Position numbers and translations under genes: made by a program
From: Rickettsia typhi
GTDB lineage: Bacteria > Pseudomonadota > Alphaproteobacteria > WRAU01 > Hepatincolaceae
Reading direction: 5' to 3'
NCBI GenBank assembly: GCA_945888065.1
Contig: CAMCZU010000004.1
Span: 1-56,441 of the forward strand
DNA: 56,441 nucleotides
In this document: one piece after another, positions 9,615-18,673 of the stretch
Numbering within the stretch: position 1 is the stretch's first letter
How the letters are laid out: every line of letters starts with the position of its first letter
The notes under the pieces: generated by a model
The model's input: the letters and a program-made list of their open reading frames with translations, nothing else
Told to the model about the DNA's origin: nothing
The model's database searches: none

Positions 9615-10328
9615 ATGAAAAACAAATCTAATAGTAACTATAGTAAAATTATTTATATAGTTACTATAATTATTGTATTTTTTTTATGTTTATTTTTATT
9701 TTTTAAAATTAAAAACTTTATGTATAGTGTAAAAGTTTCTAAAATTGAAATACAAGGAGTCGGTATAAAAACTCAAGAATATTTATATAATGAAATTAAG
9801 TCATTAATGAATAATAATATTTTAAACATAAATTTAGAGCATCTTACTAAATTTATGTTATCTAAATCGTTTGTTTATAAAGCTAATGTTTATAGAAATT
9901 TAAACGGAAAAATTATTATAAATATTGTAGAAAGAAATCCGTATTTTTTATGGGAAAATGATACTGGAGAGTATCAATTAGTGAATAGTCAAAATGAAAT
10001 TTTAGATATAGATTTATCTTTTCCTGTAGATAATTTAATTGTTGTCAAAAAAGGTGTTATAGCTTTAGATAATTTTGATGAAATAAGATTTTTAATTTAT
10101 AGTGATATTAATATACTATATAAAATTAAATATTTAGTTTTTAATGGGTATCGTTGGGATATTGTTTTGCAAAATGGAATAATTATTAAATTACCTCAAG
10201 AAGATTTAGGTATTGCTTACAAAAAAATTATAGAATTTAATAATAAATATAATTTAATTAATAAAAAGATTGAGTATATAGACGCAACATCTGTTAACAA
10301 AATATATATTTTACCACAAAAGCAGTAA
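9615..10328 (+). CDS. ftsQ: Cell division protein FtsQ
   Basis: FtsQ is a bitopic division protein that scaffolds the divisome on the periplasmic side. The 237-residue product has a short cytoplasmic N-terminus, one membrane segment (about 13-31), and a POTRA-like region beginning V-S-K-I-E-I-Q-G. A beta domain follows with W-D-I-V-L-Q-N-G and, near the end, I-D-A-T-S-V-N-K-I-Y-I, corresponding to the family's D-x-R-x-x-x-R-x-x-V strand. Sequence is divergent, but topology and position between ddl and ftsA support the call. The stop overlaps the ftsA start by one base (TAATG). Confidence 0.88.
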   Translation: MKNKSNSNYSKIIYIVTIIIVFFLCLFLFFKIKNFMYSVKVSKIEIQGVGIKTQEYLYNEIKSLMNNNILNINLEHLTKFMLSKSFVYKANVYRNLNGKIIINIVERNPYFLWENDTGEYQLVNSQNEILDIDLSFPVDNLIVVKKGVIALDNFDEIRFLIYSDINILYKIKYLVFNGYRWDIVLQNGIIIKLPQEDLGIAYKKIIEFNNKYNLINKKIEYIDATSVNKIYILPQKQ

Positions 10329-11446
10329 TGGTTAGTAAAGTTTTAAAAAAAATTGTTATTAATAGGTATATTAAAGATTATCTTGCTGTTTTTCATATAG
10401 GTGATTATAAATCAAGGCTTTATATGTATGAAATCAAAGATAATAAATATAACCTATTAGGCTTTGCTTCAGAAACTTTAAATTTTAATGATAAGATTGC
10501 TTTTATTAATGGATTAAGATTGTTAATTTATAAAGTAGAAAAGCTATCTAAAATTAAGATTGAAAAAATCATTGTAAGTGTTAATTCAAGTAATATAGAA
10601 TTGATACACTATAAAAAAAACTTAATTTATAATTCAAATTATAAATATAAAGATTTAAAAAAATTATTAAATTTTAAAAATTATGAATTTTTATTAAGTA
10701 AAAAATTTACTTTGTTAGATGTTTATATAAAATCTTTAAATTTTGATAATTATGATTATACAAATATAAAAAATAATTCATTTGTGAACAATGTTAGTTT
10801 AGATTTTTTTGTAATAGGGATTAAAGATTCGTATAAAAAAAGTGTATATTCAATTTTTAATTATTTAGATATTGAGGTTGTTAAAATAATTTATGATGAT
10901 ATTGGACTATCATATTTTTTAGATGAAAAATTAAGTGGAGTTTTTATATATTTTGATTACAATAATATTGTAGTTAGTTTTATTCAAAACAATAAAGCTA
11001 TAGATATTAAAACATTTAATTATGGATTAAATAAATTGTTTGAAAATATTGCTCAAGAATTAAATTTACCAGTTAATATTTTTTGTAATTTTTATCAAAA
11101 ATCTTTAGATTCTATAAATTTAACTAATAAATCTTTTGTAGTTTCATTTTTAAATAATACTTATACAATTAATTATGAAAAGTTAAAGGGTAGTATTGAT
11201 AATCAAAGTGAAAGGTTTTTTTTAGAAATATTCACTCAGGCAAATATAGATAATACTTTAAAAAACAATATTTGTTATATAGGGGAATATAATAATTTAT
11301 TATTATTTAATCAGCTATTTTATAAAGAAATTATGAATAATGACATATTAAAAACACAATTTAAGCAAGAAAGTGATAAGTTTAATTTAACTATAAGTAA
11401 AGTAAAAGGTATTTCTTTATTGAAGTATTATTTAAATAACATTTAA
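10328..11446 (+). CDS. ftsA: FtsA-position protein, highly degenerate actin-like fold
   Basis: FtsA is normally an actin-like ATPase that tethers FtsZ to the membrane. This 372-residue protein sits exactly between ftsQ and ftsZ and keeps the family's length and outline, but its nucleotide-binding signatures look eroded. The phosphate-1 region (about 19-32) reads H-I-G-D-Y-K-S-R where the family has D-I-G-T-S-K. The phosphate-2 region (about 204-219) reads F-D-Y-N-N-I-V-V-S instead of D-I-G-G-G-T-T. The adenosine loop (about 315-327) reads Y-I-G-E-Y-N-N-L instead of T-G-G-G-A. The chain ends at G-I-S-L-L-K-Y-Y-L-N-N-I with no obvious amphipathic membrane-targeting helix. Composition is very rich in N, K, I and Y. 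The call is mainly from gene order. Confidence 0.72.
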   Translation: MVSKVLKKIVINRYIKDYLAVFHIGDYKSRLYMYEIKDNKYNLLGFASETLNFNDKIAFINGLRLLIYKVEKLSKIKIEKIIVSVNSSNIELIHYKKNLIYNSNYKYKDLKKLLNFKNYEFLLSKKFTLLDVYIKSLNFDNYDYTNIKNNSFVNNVSLDFFVIGIKDSYKKSVYSIFNYLDIEVVKIIYDDIGLSYFLDEKLSGVFIYFDYNNIVVSFIQNNKAIDIKTFNYGLNKLFENIAQELNLPVNIFCNFYQKSLDSINLTNKSFVVSFLNNTYTINYEKLKGSIDNQSERFFLEIFTQANIDNTLKNNICYIGEYNNLLLFNQLFYKEIMNNDILKTQFKQESDKFNLTISKVKGISLLKYYLNNI

Positions 11447-11477
11447 TAATTTATGAGTAAAAAAATAGGAGCAAATT

Positions 11478-12914
11478 GTGATTAGAAAGTTTACTTCAAT
11501 AGAAGAAGTTAGTAATTTAACTAAAGATGATATTTTTAAGCCTCAAATTGCCATTATTGGAATTGGTGGTGCTGGGACTAATGCCTTAAATAATATGATA
11601 TCAATGGGATTAAGTGGCGTTAAATTTGCTGTAATTAATACAGATGCACAATCTTTAGAAAGCTCTATTTCACCTTATAAATTACAAATTGGTCCAAAGG
11701 TTACTAAAGGATTGGGTGCTGGGTCTAAGCCAGAAATAGGTATACAAGCTGCAAAAGAATCTATAGAAGAAATTAAACATATTTTACAAGATATAAATAT
11801 GTTGTTTATTGCTTGTGGAATGGGTGGAGGAACTGGCACAGGAGCATCTCAGGTTGTAGCTCAGGTTGCTAAAGATATGGGGATTTTAACTATTGCATTT
11901 GTAACAACCCCTTTTTCTTTTGAGGGTAATCAACGTTATGACATTGCAAAAGATGGTGTTTTAGAGCTAGAAAAGTATGTAGATTCTTTGTTGATTATTT
12001 CTAATGAAAATTTATTTAAAGTTATAGATCAAGATACCTCAATGGTAAGTGCTTTTAGAGTTATGGATAATGTGTTATTCTCATCTGTAAAAGCTATTGT
12101 AGATTTAATTACTTCAAATGGGTTAGTAAACTTAGATTTTAATGATATTAAGGCTATTTTAGAGGGTTCTGGAAGAACTATGATTGGTTCTGCTGAAGCA
12201 AGTGGAGAAGATAGAGCTGAAAAAGTTGTTCAAAATGCTGTAGTTAATCCACTTTTGGCAGATGTATCATTAAATGGTGCTAAAAAAGCTTTAATTAACA
12301 TCACAGGTGGCGATGATATGACTTTGTATGAAGTTAATACTATTATTAATTATATAAAAAAAGAATTATCAGAAGATGCTTTTATAAATTTTGGAACTGT
12401 TTATGATACATCTATAGGTGATACAATTAGGGTATCTATTGTTGCAACTGGCTTAAATCCAAAAGTTCAAAAGCAAGTAGGTGATAAATTTTTTTACAAT
12501 GCTAATCAAGCAAAAAACTCTCAACCAATTAAAGATATCAATTTAGATAATGTATCTGCTGTTAATAAATTAGAAAATAATTTATCTGAATCTAAAGAAA
12601 ATCAAATTAAAAATTTAGCAAAAATAAAAACCACTCAAATTAAAGATAGAGTAGATTTTGTATCAGAAAAATCTTATTTTGAAAGCAATATAGAGGAAAT
12701 TGATGAACTAGAAGAATTTGATATACAAGAAAACGTTCAGCAATCAATAGAAGAGGATACTAGCTCTTTATTTGATTTTATAGCAAAAAAAAATAAAGAA
12801 ATTAAATCCAATGTTAATACAGAAGAAGAAAATAAATCAAAAAAATTTTTAAAAAGTGAAAACATTAAAGAATCTAGTTTATTTGAATTGCCTTCTTTTT
12901 TAAAAAAAAAGTAA
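11478..12914 (+). CDS. ftsZ: Cell division GTPase FtsZ
   Basis: FtsZ is the tubulin-like GTPase that forms the division ring. The Rossmann entry G-I-G-G-A-G-T-N-A is at 28-36, the GTP signature G-G-G-T-G-T-G at 116-122 and the catalytic T7 loop N-L-D-F-N-D around 218-223. A Lys/Glu/Asn-rich linker (about 330-465) leads to the C-terminal docking peptide L-F-E-L-P-S-F-L-K-K-K. It starts with GTG at 11478, supported by a clear AGGAG at 11467-11471, one of the best ribosome-binding sites here. FtsZ looks fully intact, in contrast with its neighbour FtsA. Confidence 0.98.
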   Translation: MIRKFTSIEEVSNLTKDDIFKPQIAIIGIGGAGTNALNNMISMGLSGVKFAVINTDAQSLESSISPYKLQIGPKVTKGLGAGSKPEIGIQAAKESIEEIKHILQDINMLFIACGMGGGTGTGASQVVAQVAKDMGILTIAFVTTPFSFEGNQRYDIAKDGVLELEKYVDSLLIISNENLFKVIDQDTSMVSAFRVMDNVLFSSVKAIVDLITSNGLVNLDFNDIKAILEGSGRTMIGSAEASGEDRAEKVVQNAVVNPLLADVSLNGAKKALINITGGDDMTLYEVNTIINYIKKELSEDAFINFGTVYDTSIGDTIRVSIVATGLNPKVQKQVGDKFFYNANQAKNSQPIKDINLDNVSAVNKLENNLSESKENQIKNLAKIKTTQIKDRVDFVSEKSYFESNIEEIDELEEFDIQENVQQSIEEDTSSLFDFIAKKNKEIKSNVNTEEENKSKKFLKSENIKESSLFELPSFLKKK

Positions 12915-12918
12915 ACTA

Positions 12919-12948
12919 AGTTATTATGTGTAATTATATGTAATAATT
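12919..12948 (+). terminator. Possible terminator after ftsZ
   Basis: An 8-base-pair dyad (arms 12919-12926 and 12941-12948, one G-T pair) with a 14-base loop lies just after the ftsZ stop and is followed by CTTTT. The stem is AU-rich and weak, so this is only a candidate end of the dcw transcript. Confidence 0.3.
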
Positions 12949-13018
12949 CTTTTAAAGATTTTATTTATTTATTGTTGTATTTTTATACTTAATAAAAATT
13001 AAAAATTATAGTTAAAAA

Positions 13019-13930
13019 ATGCAACAAATTACAATAAATAAACAAATTAAGCTCTCTGGTATTGGATTACATAGTGGAAAAATAGTTAATTTAAACATTC
13101 TTCCATCTAATGAAAACACTGGAATTATTTTTAAACGAATAGATATAGAAGATAATAAAAAAAACATTATTAAAGCTGACTATAACAATGTTAGTGATAC
13201 AACATTGTGCACATTGCTTTCTAATTCTTATGGTGTATCGGTTGGAACAATAGAGCATTTAATGTCTGCATTGTCAGCCTTTTTTATTGATAATGCAATT
13301 ATTGAAATAGATGCTCCAGAGGTTCCCATTCTAGATGGTAGTTCTAAGCTTTTTGTAAATGCAATAAAAAAAGTTGGATTACATTATCAAAATGCTTCTA
13401 AATCTGTTTTAAAAATTTTAAAACCAGTTGAAATTAATTCTGATAAATGGAGTATAAAAATTCTTCCAAATGATTCTTTGGTTATTGATGCAACTATTGA
13501 TTTTGATAATAAACTTATTGGAAAACAAAATTTCTTATTTGATTTTGAAAAAAATAACTACGAAAAAGATCTTTCTAAAGCTAGAACTTTTACTTTTTTA
13601 AAAGATGTTAAATTTTTGCAAACTAAAGGTTTAGCATTAGGGGGTAATTTAGATAATGCAATTGTTGTAGATGAAGATAAGATTTTAAATGCAAAAGGAT
13701 TAAGATATAAAAATGAATTTATTAGGCATAAAATTTTAGATTTAATAGGGGATATTTATTTATCTGGATATTATATTGAAGGAAAAATTATCGCTAATAA
13801 GATGGGTCATCAATCTAATAATTTACTTATTAAAGAAATTTTTAAAAGCTCTGAAAATTATATGATAAAAGATTATGGGCTAAAGTATAACTCTAATATT
13901 ATAAATCAATACAAGCATTTATATAATTAA
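13019..13930 (+). CDS. lpxC: UDP-3-O-acyl-N-acetylglucosamine deacetylase LpxC
   Basis: LpxC is the zinc deacetylase that commits UDP-3-O-acyl-GlcNAc to lipid A synthesis. Zinc ligands are visible as H80 (T-I-E-H-L-M-S-A-L), H237 and D241 (I-R-H-K-I-L-D-L-I-G-D). The catalytic His264 lies in G-H-Q-S-N-N, and E79 is the catalytic base. The N-terminal S-G-I-G-L-H-S-G motif is canonical. Its 303 residues are normal. Its presence implies the organism makes lipid A. It follows ftsZ after about 100 AT-rich bases, as in many alphaproteobacteria. Confidence 0.97.
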   Translation: MQQITINKQIKLSGIGLHSGKIVNLNILPSNENTGIIFKRIDIEDNKKNIIKADYNNVSDTTLCTLLSNSYGVSVGTIEHLMSALSAFFIDNAIIEIDAPEVPILDGSSKLFVNAIKKVGLHYQNASKSVLKILKPVEINSDKWSIKILPNDSLVIDATIDFDNKLIGKQNFLFDFEKNNYEKDLSKARTFTFLKDVKFLQTKGLALGGNLDNAIVVDEDKILNAKGLRYKNEFIRHKILDLIGDIYLSGYYIEGKIIANKMGHQSNNLLIKEIFKSSENYMIKDYGLKYNSNIINQYKHLYN

Positions 13931-13942
13931 TTTTCTTGATAA

Positions 13943-13971
13943 TTGACATTATTTTAAATACAATGTATCAA
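13943..13971 (+). promoter_or_regulatory. Sigma-70-type promoter upstream of bamD
   Basis: A consensus TTGACA (13943-13948) is followed after 17 bases by TATCAA (13966-13971). It lies in the lpxC-bamD gap, about 30 bases before the bamD start. The -10 box is inside the left arm of a 9-base inverted repeat. Confidence 0.5.
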
Positions 13972-13996
13972 TAGGTTAATTTTGCAATATTGATAC
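13965..13996. repeat. Inverted repeat overlapping the bamD promoter
   Basis: GTATCAATA (13965-13973) and TATTGATAC (13988-13996) form a perfect 9-base dyad with a 14-base spacer. The left arm covers the -10 box and the right arm would lie just past the start site, as an operator would. No T-run follows, so a terminator is less likely. Confidence 0.5.
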
Positions 13997-14003
13997 TTAA
14001 ATT

Positions 14004-14777
14004 ATGTTAAAAAAAATATATTTATTTCCTATTTTTTTATTATTATTTTCTTGTGGATCTTATAACAAAGATCTGGGAACAACCTTAGATTATAAATATT
14101 ATAGTGCTTTAGGGTATTTATCAAATGGTAATTTAGAAAAGTCAAAAAAGTTATTTGAGCAAATTGTAGATGAATATCCATATAAAGATGAAGCACAAGA
14201 AGCACAAGTTTTTTTAATTTGGATTTATTACTTAACAGATGATTTAATTTCTGCAGAAGTTAATATAGATTCTTTTTTAAAATATTATGTATCTAATCAG
14301 TATACTTCTTGGATAAAATATATGAAAGCATTGGTAGAGTATGAGCAAATAAGTATTTCTTTACGAGATCAGTCTTATGCAAAGAATGCTTTATATTCTT
14401 TTGCTGATATTTATAAAAATCAAAAAAATTCTCAATATGCAAAAGATGCTAGATATAGGCTTGAAGTAATAAAATATAATTTAGCTGAAAGAACTCTATT
14501 AATAGGTAAGCAATATGAAAAAAATACTAATTACATAGCTGCAATTTCTAGATATCAAGAGTTAGTAGATTTATATAAAGATACACCATTTGTAGAAGAG
14601 GCAATGTATCGTTTGGTTGCTAATTGGCTTAGACTTGGTGGAAATGATGAAGCCTTTAGGATTGCATCAGTGTTAGGTTATAATGCTCCAGATAGTTTAT
14701 GGTATGCAAAATCGTTAGATCTTATAGATACATTTGGTGATTTTGATGAAGGTTTTAAATTAAAAAAAAAGCAATAA
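14004..14777 (+). CDS. bamD: Outer membrane assembly lipoprotein BamD
   Basis: BamD is the essential lipoprotein partner of BamA in inserting beta-barrels into the outer membrane. The 257-residue product starts with a lipoprotein signal and lipobox L-F-S-C (Cys17). Tetratricopeptide-like helical repeats follow; the first contains L-G-Y-L-S-N-G-N-L-E-K-S-K-K-L-F-E with D-E-Y-P after it, the usual start of BamD. Position between lpxC and recN is conserved in alphaproteobacteria. It appears to have its own promoter. Confidence 0.92.
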   Translation: MLKKIYLFPIFLLLFSCGSYNKDLGTTLDYKYYSALGYLSNGNLEKSKKLFEQIVDEYPYKDEAQEAQVFLIWIYYLTDDLISAEVNIDSFLKYYVSNQYTSWIKYMKALVEYEQISISLRDQSYAKNALYSFADIYKNQKNSQYAKDARYRLEVIKYNLAERTLLIGKQYEKNTNYIAAISRYQELVDLYKDTPFVEEAMYRLVANWLRLGGNDEAFRIASVLGYNAPDSLWYAKSLDLIDTFGDFDEGFKLKKKQ

Positions 14778-14805
14778 TATATTATTATAAAAAAGATTAA
14801 ACTAG

Positions 14806-16461
14806 ATGTTAAAAGAGCTTTATATAAAAAATATTGTTTTAATTTCTGAACTAAAAATTAATTTTTTATCTGGTTTTAGTGTTTTAACAGGAGAAACAGG
14901 GGCAGGTAAAAGCATATTACTAGATAGTTTATCTCTTTTATTAGGGGGTAGGGCAGATTATTCTTTAATAAGAACGGGATCTGAATTTGCTGAGATTATA
15001 GGGGTTTTAGATATATCAAATCATTTTAAAGTGTTAAATCTATTAAAAGAAAATTTTATTCCTGTTAATGGGGGAGATTTAATTTTAAAAAGAATTATTG
15101 CTATTGGTGGAAAATCTAAAAGTTTTGTAAATGATACCCCTGTATCTTTGTTGTTAATGAAAACAATTGGTGAGTTGTTAATAGATATACACGGACAATT
15201 TGACAATCATAAGCTATTTAACCAGCAATATCATCAAGAAATTTTAGATAGTTTTTTAGAAGATAAAAATTTAGTAGCAGAAGTATCTAATTTATATAAT
15301 TTGTATATAAGTGCATTAAATAATTATGAAAATCAAAAAATTCAATTGCAAAAAATTGCAGAAGAAAAAGAGTATTTAGAATATTGCTTAGAAGAGTTAA
15401 GGCAATTAAAACCTAAAGAAGGCGAAGAAAAATATTTACTTGAAAAAAAAGTTTTATTGCAAAAATCTCAAAGAATTTCTCAACAAATTGAAGTTATTAA
15501 AGATATTTTAGTAGATAGTGATATTTTATATGATATAAATAAAGCATTAAAGCAATTGCAGGTGTTGCAAAGTATAGTTAATCATAAAGATATAGAAGAT
15601 ACAATTCAGTGTATGGAAAATTCTTATATAAGTTTTTCTAGTGGTTTAGAAAGTTTTAATAATATTGAAAATGAATTAAGTTTAGATGATAAAGATATTT
15701 CTGTAATTGAAGAGAGAATTATGGATTTACGTTCAATAGCTAAAAAACACAAAGTATTGCCAAATGAATTATTTTCTCTAATAAGTATGTTTGAAGAAAA
15801 ATTAAATTCAGTTGAGCAAGGTGAACATATTTTAGATAAGCTTTTAATACAAAAGCAACAATGTTATGAGCAATTTATAAACAAAGCAAATATTTTAAGT
15901 GAAGCAAGAAAATATAGTGCTATGATTTTAGATGACAAAATTAATGAAGAGCTAAAATATTTAAAACTATCTTCTGCTACCTTTAAAACTAATATAGAAG
16001 CTAAAGGTGAAAGTATTTTAGGGATAGATAAAGTATCTTTTATAGTAAAAACCAATCAAGGTTCTAGTTGGGGAGACTTAAATAAAATCGCCTCAGGTGG
16101 TGAAATGTCTAGATTTATGTTATCTTTAAAGATGATAATTTCTCAGCAAGATACTCTGAATACAATTATTTTTGATGAAATTGATATTGGGGTTGGTGGA
16201 GATGTTGCCTCTGCCATTGGTGATAGATTATTGTTGCTATCTAAAAGATTACAAACCATTGTAATAACTCATTCTCATCAGGTTGCATCAATGGGGGAGC
16301 ATCATATAAAAGTTATTAAAGAAGTAAAAGAGGGTAGAACTTTTTCTATTTTAAAATCTTTAGATAAACAAGAGAGAGTTCAAGAAATTGCAAGAATGAT
16401 TTCAGGAGCTCAAATTACACAACAAGCTATAGAAACAGCTAAAAATTTATTAAAATATTAA
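14806..16461 (+). CDS. recN: DNA repair ATPase RecN
   Basis: RecN is an SMC-like ATPase used in double-strand break repair. Walker A G-E-T-G-A-G-K-S lies at 29-36. A long coiled-coil-forming middle follows, then the C-terminal half-ATPase with A-S-G-G-E-M-S-R (signature) and I-I-F-D-E-I-D-I-G-V-G-G (Walker B). I-T-H-S-H-Q-V-A follows these. Its 551 residues are normal for RecN. It lies 28 bases after bamD and 21 bases before ligA, probably cotranscribed. Confidence 0.96.
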   Translation: MLKELYIKNIVLISELKINFLSGFSVLTGETGAGKSILLDSLSLLLGGRADYSLIRTGSEFAEIIGVLDISNHFKVLNLLKENFIPVNGGDLILKRIIAIGGKSKSFVNDTPVSLLLMKTIGELLIDIHGQFDNHKLFNQQYHQEILDSFLEDKNLVAEVSNLYNLYISALNNYENQKIQLQKIAEEKEYLEYCLEELRQLKPKEGEEKYLLEKKVLLQKSQRISQQIEVIKDILVDSDILYDINKALKQLQVLQSIVNHKDIEDTIQCMENSYISFSSGLESFNNIENELSLDDKDISVIEERIMDLRSIAKKHKVLPNELFSLISMFEEKLNSVEQGEHILDKLLIQKQQCYEQFINKANILSEARKYSAMILDDKINEELKYLKLSSATFKTNIEAKGESILGIDKVSFIVKTNQGSSWGDLNKIASGGEMSRFMLSLKMIISQQDTLNTIIFDEIDIGVGGDVASAIGDRLLLLSKRLQTIVITHSHQVASMGEHHIKVIKEVKEGRTFSILKSLDKQERVQEIARMISGAQITQQAIETAKNLLKY

Positions 16462-16482
16462 AGATAGGTTATATATTTATAA

Positions 16483-18615
16483 ATGGTAACAAATTTTGAT
16501 ACAAAGCAATCTTCAGAACTAAAACAAGTTTTAAAGCAATTACAATTAAAATTACAAAATAAAAAAAATAATTTTAATCAAAATGAATTATTACTTATAA
16601 TTAAAAATTTTGATTTCAATGATTTTGTATTTAATACACAGCTATTAAATGAAATAATGGTTATTTTAAATGATGCTTATTTTAAATTAGCAAATCCACT
16701 TGTTGATGATAGTATCTATGATGAAATAGAACATATATTGCTAGTTAATAATTTTGATGTTAAAGCGTTAAAGCATATTGGCTCTTCTTTAGAAGAAAAG
16801 AGTGGATTAAAAAAAAAGTCTCATTCAATGCCTATGTTATCTTTAGATAAGCTTTTATCAATTGATGATGTAGATGATTTTATTAAAAAAATTAATAGAT
16901 ACTTGAATTCAACAATAGATTACACATATTGTGTTGAACCTAAAATAGATGGTAACTCTTTATCTTTAATATATAAAAAAGGTAATTTAGTTGAGGCATT
17001 AACAAGGGGAGATGGATATATAGGTGAAGATGTTATTGATGTAATAAATGTAATTGATAGTATACCAAAAATTTTACCTCAAAAAATTGATATTGAAATA
17101 AGGGGAGAAATTTTTATTACAAAATCAAATTTTTTATATATTAATAATGAAAGGGAAAAAATAGGAGAAAAGCTTTTTGCAAATCCAAGAAATATGGTAG
17201 CTGGAAGCTTAAGAAACTTAGATGTATCAATAGCAAAAAATAGAAATTTAGAATTTATACCTTGGGGTTTTGGAGAGGTAGAAAAAGGAGTGTTGAGTAA
17301 TTCTTATTATGAAAACTTAGCTATGTTGAAAAATTATGGATTTACACTAAATAAATATAATAAAATATGTAAAAATATTGCCGAAGCTATTTTATATTAT
17401 GAAAATTTAGCAAAAATTCGCTATGAAATAGATTATGATATAGATGGTGTAGTATTTAAAATAGATGATATTAATATTGCAAATAGATTAGGTTTTACAG
17501 AAAAAGCTCCACGTTGGGCAGCCGCTTATAAATTTGAATCTCAAGGTGCATATACAAAAATTACAGATATTACATTACAAATTGGCAGAACAGGTGTAAT
17601 TACTCCTGTTGCAGAGTTATCTCCTATTAATGTTGGTGGAGTATTAATATCAAGAGCTACATTGCATAATTTTGATTATATTACACAAAAAGATATTAGA
17701 ATAAACGACAAAGTTTTTATAAAAAGAGCAGGAGATGTTATACCACAGGTAGTGCAAGTTGATTTATCTAGCAGAAATAATCTTTGTGTTGTATATAAAA
17801 TTCCTACTAATTGCCCTAGTTGTGGTAGTAAATTAATTAAAGAAGAAGATGGGGTTGCTTTTAAATGTAGCTTTGATATGATAAATTGTGCAGAGAGAAA
17901 ATTAAAATTTTTAGAACACTTAGTATCAAAAAAAGCTTTTAATATTATAGGATTATCAGAAAAACAATTAAAAATATTTTTAGAAAATAAATTAATAGAT
18001 TTACCAAGTGATATTTTTGAATTATCAAATAAAAAAGATAAACTTCTTGTTTTAGAAGGATTTAAAGAGAAATCTGTTAGTAATTTGCTTTCATCTATTG
18101 ATAAATCTAAAAGTATTACTTTAGATAAGCTAATTTATGCACTAGGTATTCCACAGGTTGGAGAAAAAGTATCTAAAATATTAGCAAAAAATTATAAAAC
18201 ATTTGATAATTTATTAACAAACACTATAAATAATAATTTACATAACATAGATGGAATAGGAGAAAGTATATATAAAGATTTAAAGCATTATCTTATGGAT
18301 TCATCGTATAGTCAAATGATTGAAAATTTATTACAAAAAATAGTTGTATTAGATTATATAGATAACAACAATCAAGGTGTTTTAAGTGGGAAAAAAATTT
18401 TATTTACAGGAACATTATCTATAAATAGGAGTGAGGCAAAAAATTTAGCTGAAAAAAATGGTGCTATAATTTTAAGTGCTGTTTCTAAAAATTTAGATAT
18501 TTTGGTATGTGGTGAAAATCCAGGTTCTAAATTAGAAATAGCTAAACAGCTTGAAATTTTAATATTGACAGAAAAAGAGTTTTTAGATTTTATTAATCAA
18601 GTTGACTATGTTTAA
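16483..18615 (+). CDS. ligA: NAD-dependent DNA ligase LigA
   Basis: LigA seals nicks in replication and repair using NAD. The adenylation motif K-I-D-G has its lysine at residue 154. The domain Ia substrate region is seen as L-V-D-D-S-I-Y-D upstream. A four-cysteine zinc finger (C-P-S-C, later C-S-F and N-C-A-E), helix-hairpin-helix repeats and a C-terminal BRCT domain (about 630-710) follow. At 710 residues it is somewhat longer than many LigA proteins because of roughly 35-40 extra residues before the usual N-terminal helices; a later start is possible. A promoter for the next gene appears to begin inside its last codons. Confidence 0.96.
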   Translation: MVTNFDTKQSSELKQVLKQLQLKLQNKKNNFNQNELLLIIKNFDFNDFVFNTQLLNEIMVILNDAYFKLANPLVDDSIYDEIEHILLVNNFDVKALKHIGSSLEEKSGLKKKSHSMPMLSLDKLLSIDDVDDFIKKINRYLNSTIDYTYCVEPKIDGNSLSLIYKKGNLVEALTRGDGYIGEDVIDVINVIDSIPKILPQKIDIEIRGEIFITKSNFLYINNEREKIGEKLFANPRNMVAGSLRNLDVSIAKNRNLEFIPWGFGEVEKGVLSNSYYENLAMLKNYGFTLNKYNKICKNIAEAILYYENLAKIRYEIDYDIDGVVFKIDDINIANRLGFTEKAPRWAAAYKFESQGAYTKITDITLQIGRTGVITPVAELSPINVGGVLISRATLHNFDYITQKDIRINDKVFIKRAGDVIPQVVQVDLSSRNNLCVVYKIPTNCPSCGSKLIKEEDGVAFKCSFDMINCAERKLKFLEHLVSKKAFNIIGLSEKQLKIFLENKLIDLPSDIFELSNKKDKLLVLEGFKEKSVSNLLSSIDKSKSITLDKLIYALGIPQVGEKVSKILAKNYKTFDNLLTNTINNNLHNIDGIGESIYKDLKHYLMDSSYSQMIENLLQKIVVLDYIDNNNQGVLSGKKILFTGTLSINRSEAKNLAEKNGAIILSAVSKNLDILVCGENPGSKLEIAKQLEILILTEKEFLDFINQVDYV

Positions 18616-18630
18616 TATATTATATATAAT
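18602..18630 (+). promoter_or_regulatory. Near-consensus promoter at the end of ligA
   Basis: TTGACT (18602-18607), 17 bases, then TATAAT (18625-18630). The -35 box lies inside the last ligA codons. It would drive the lipoprotein gene starting at 18674, leaving a leader of roughly 35-40 bases. Confidence 0.6.
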
Positions 18631-18673
18631 GTTTATTAGTTGGGTTAGAAGTAATTTAATAATGTAGGTTTTA

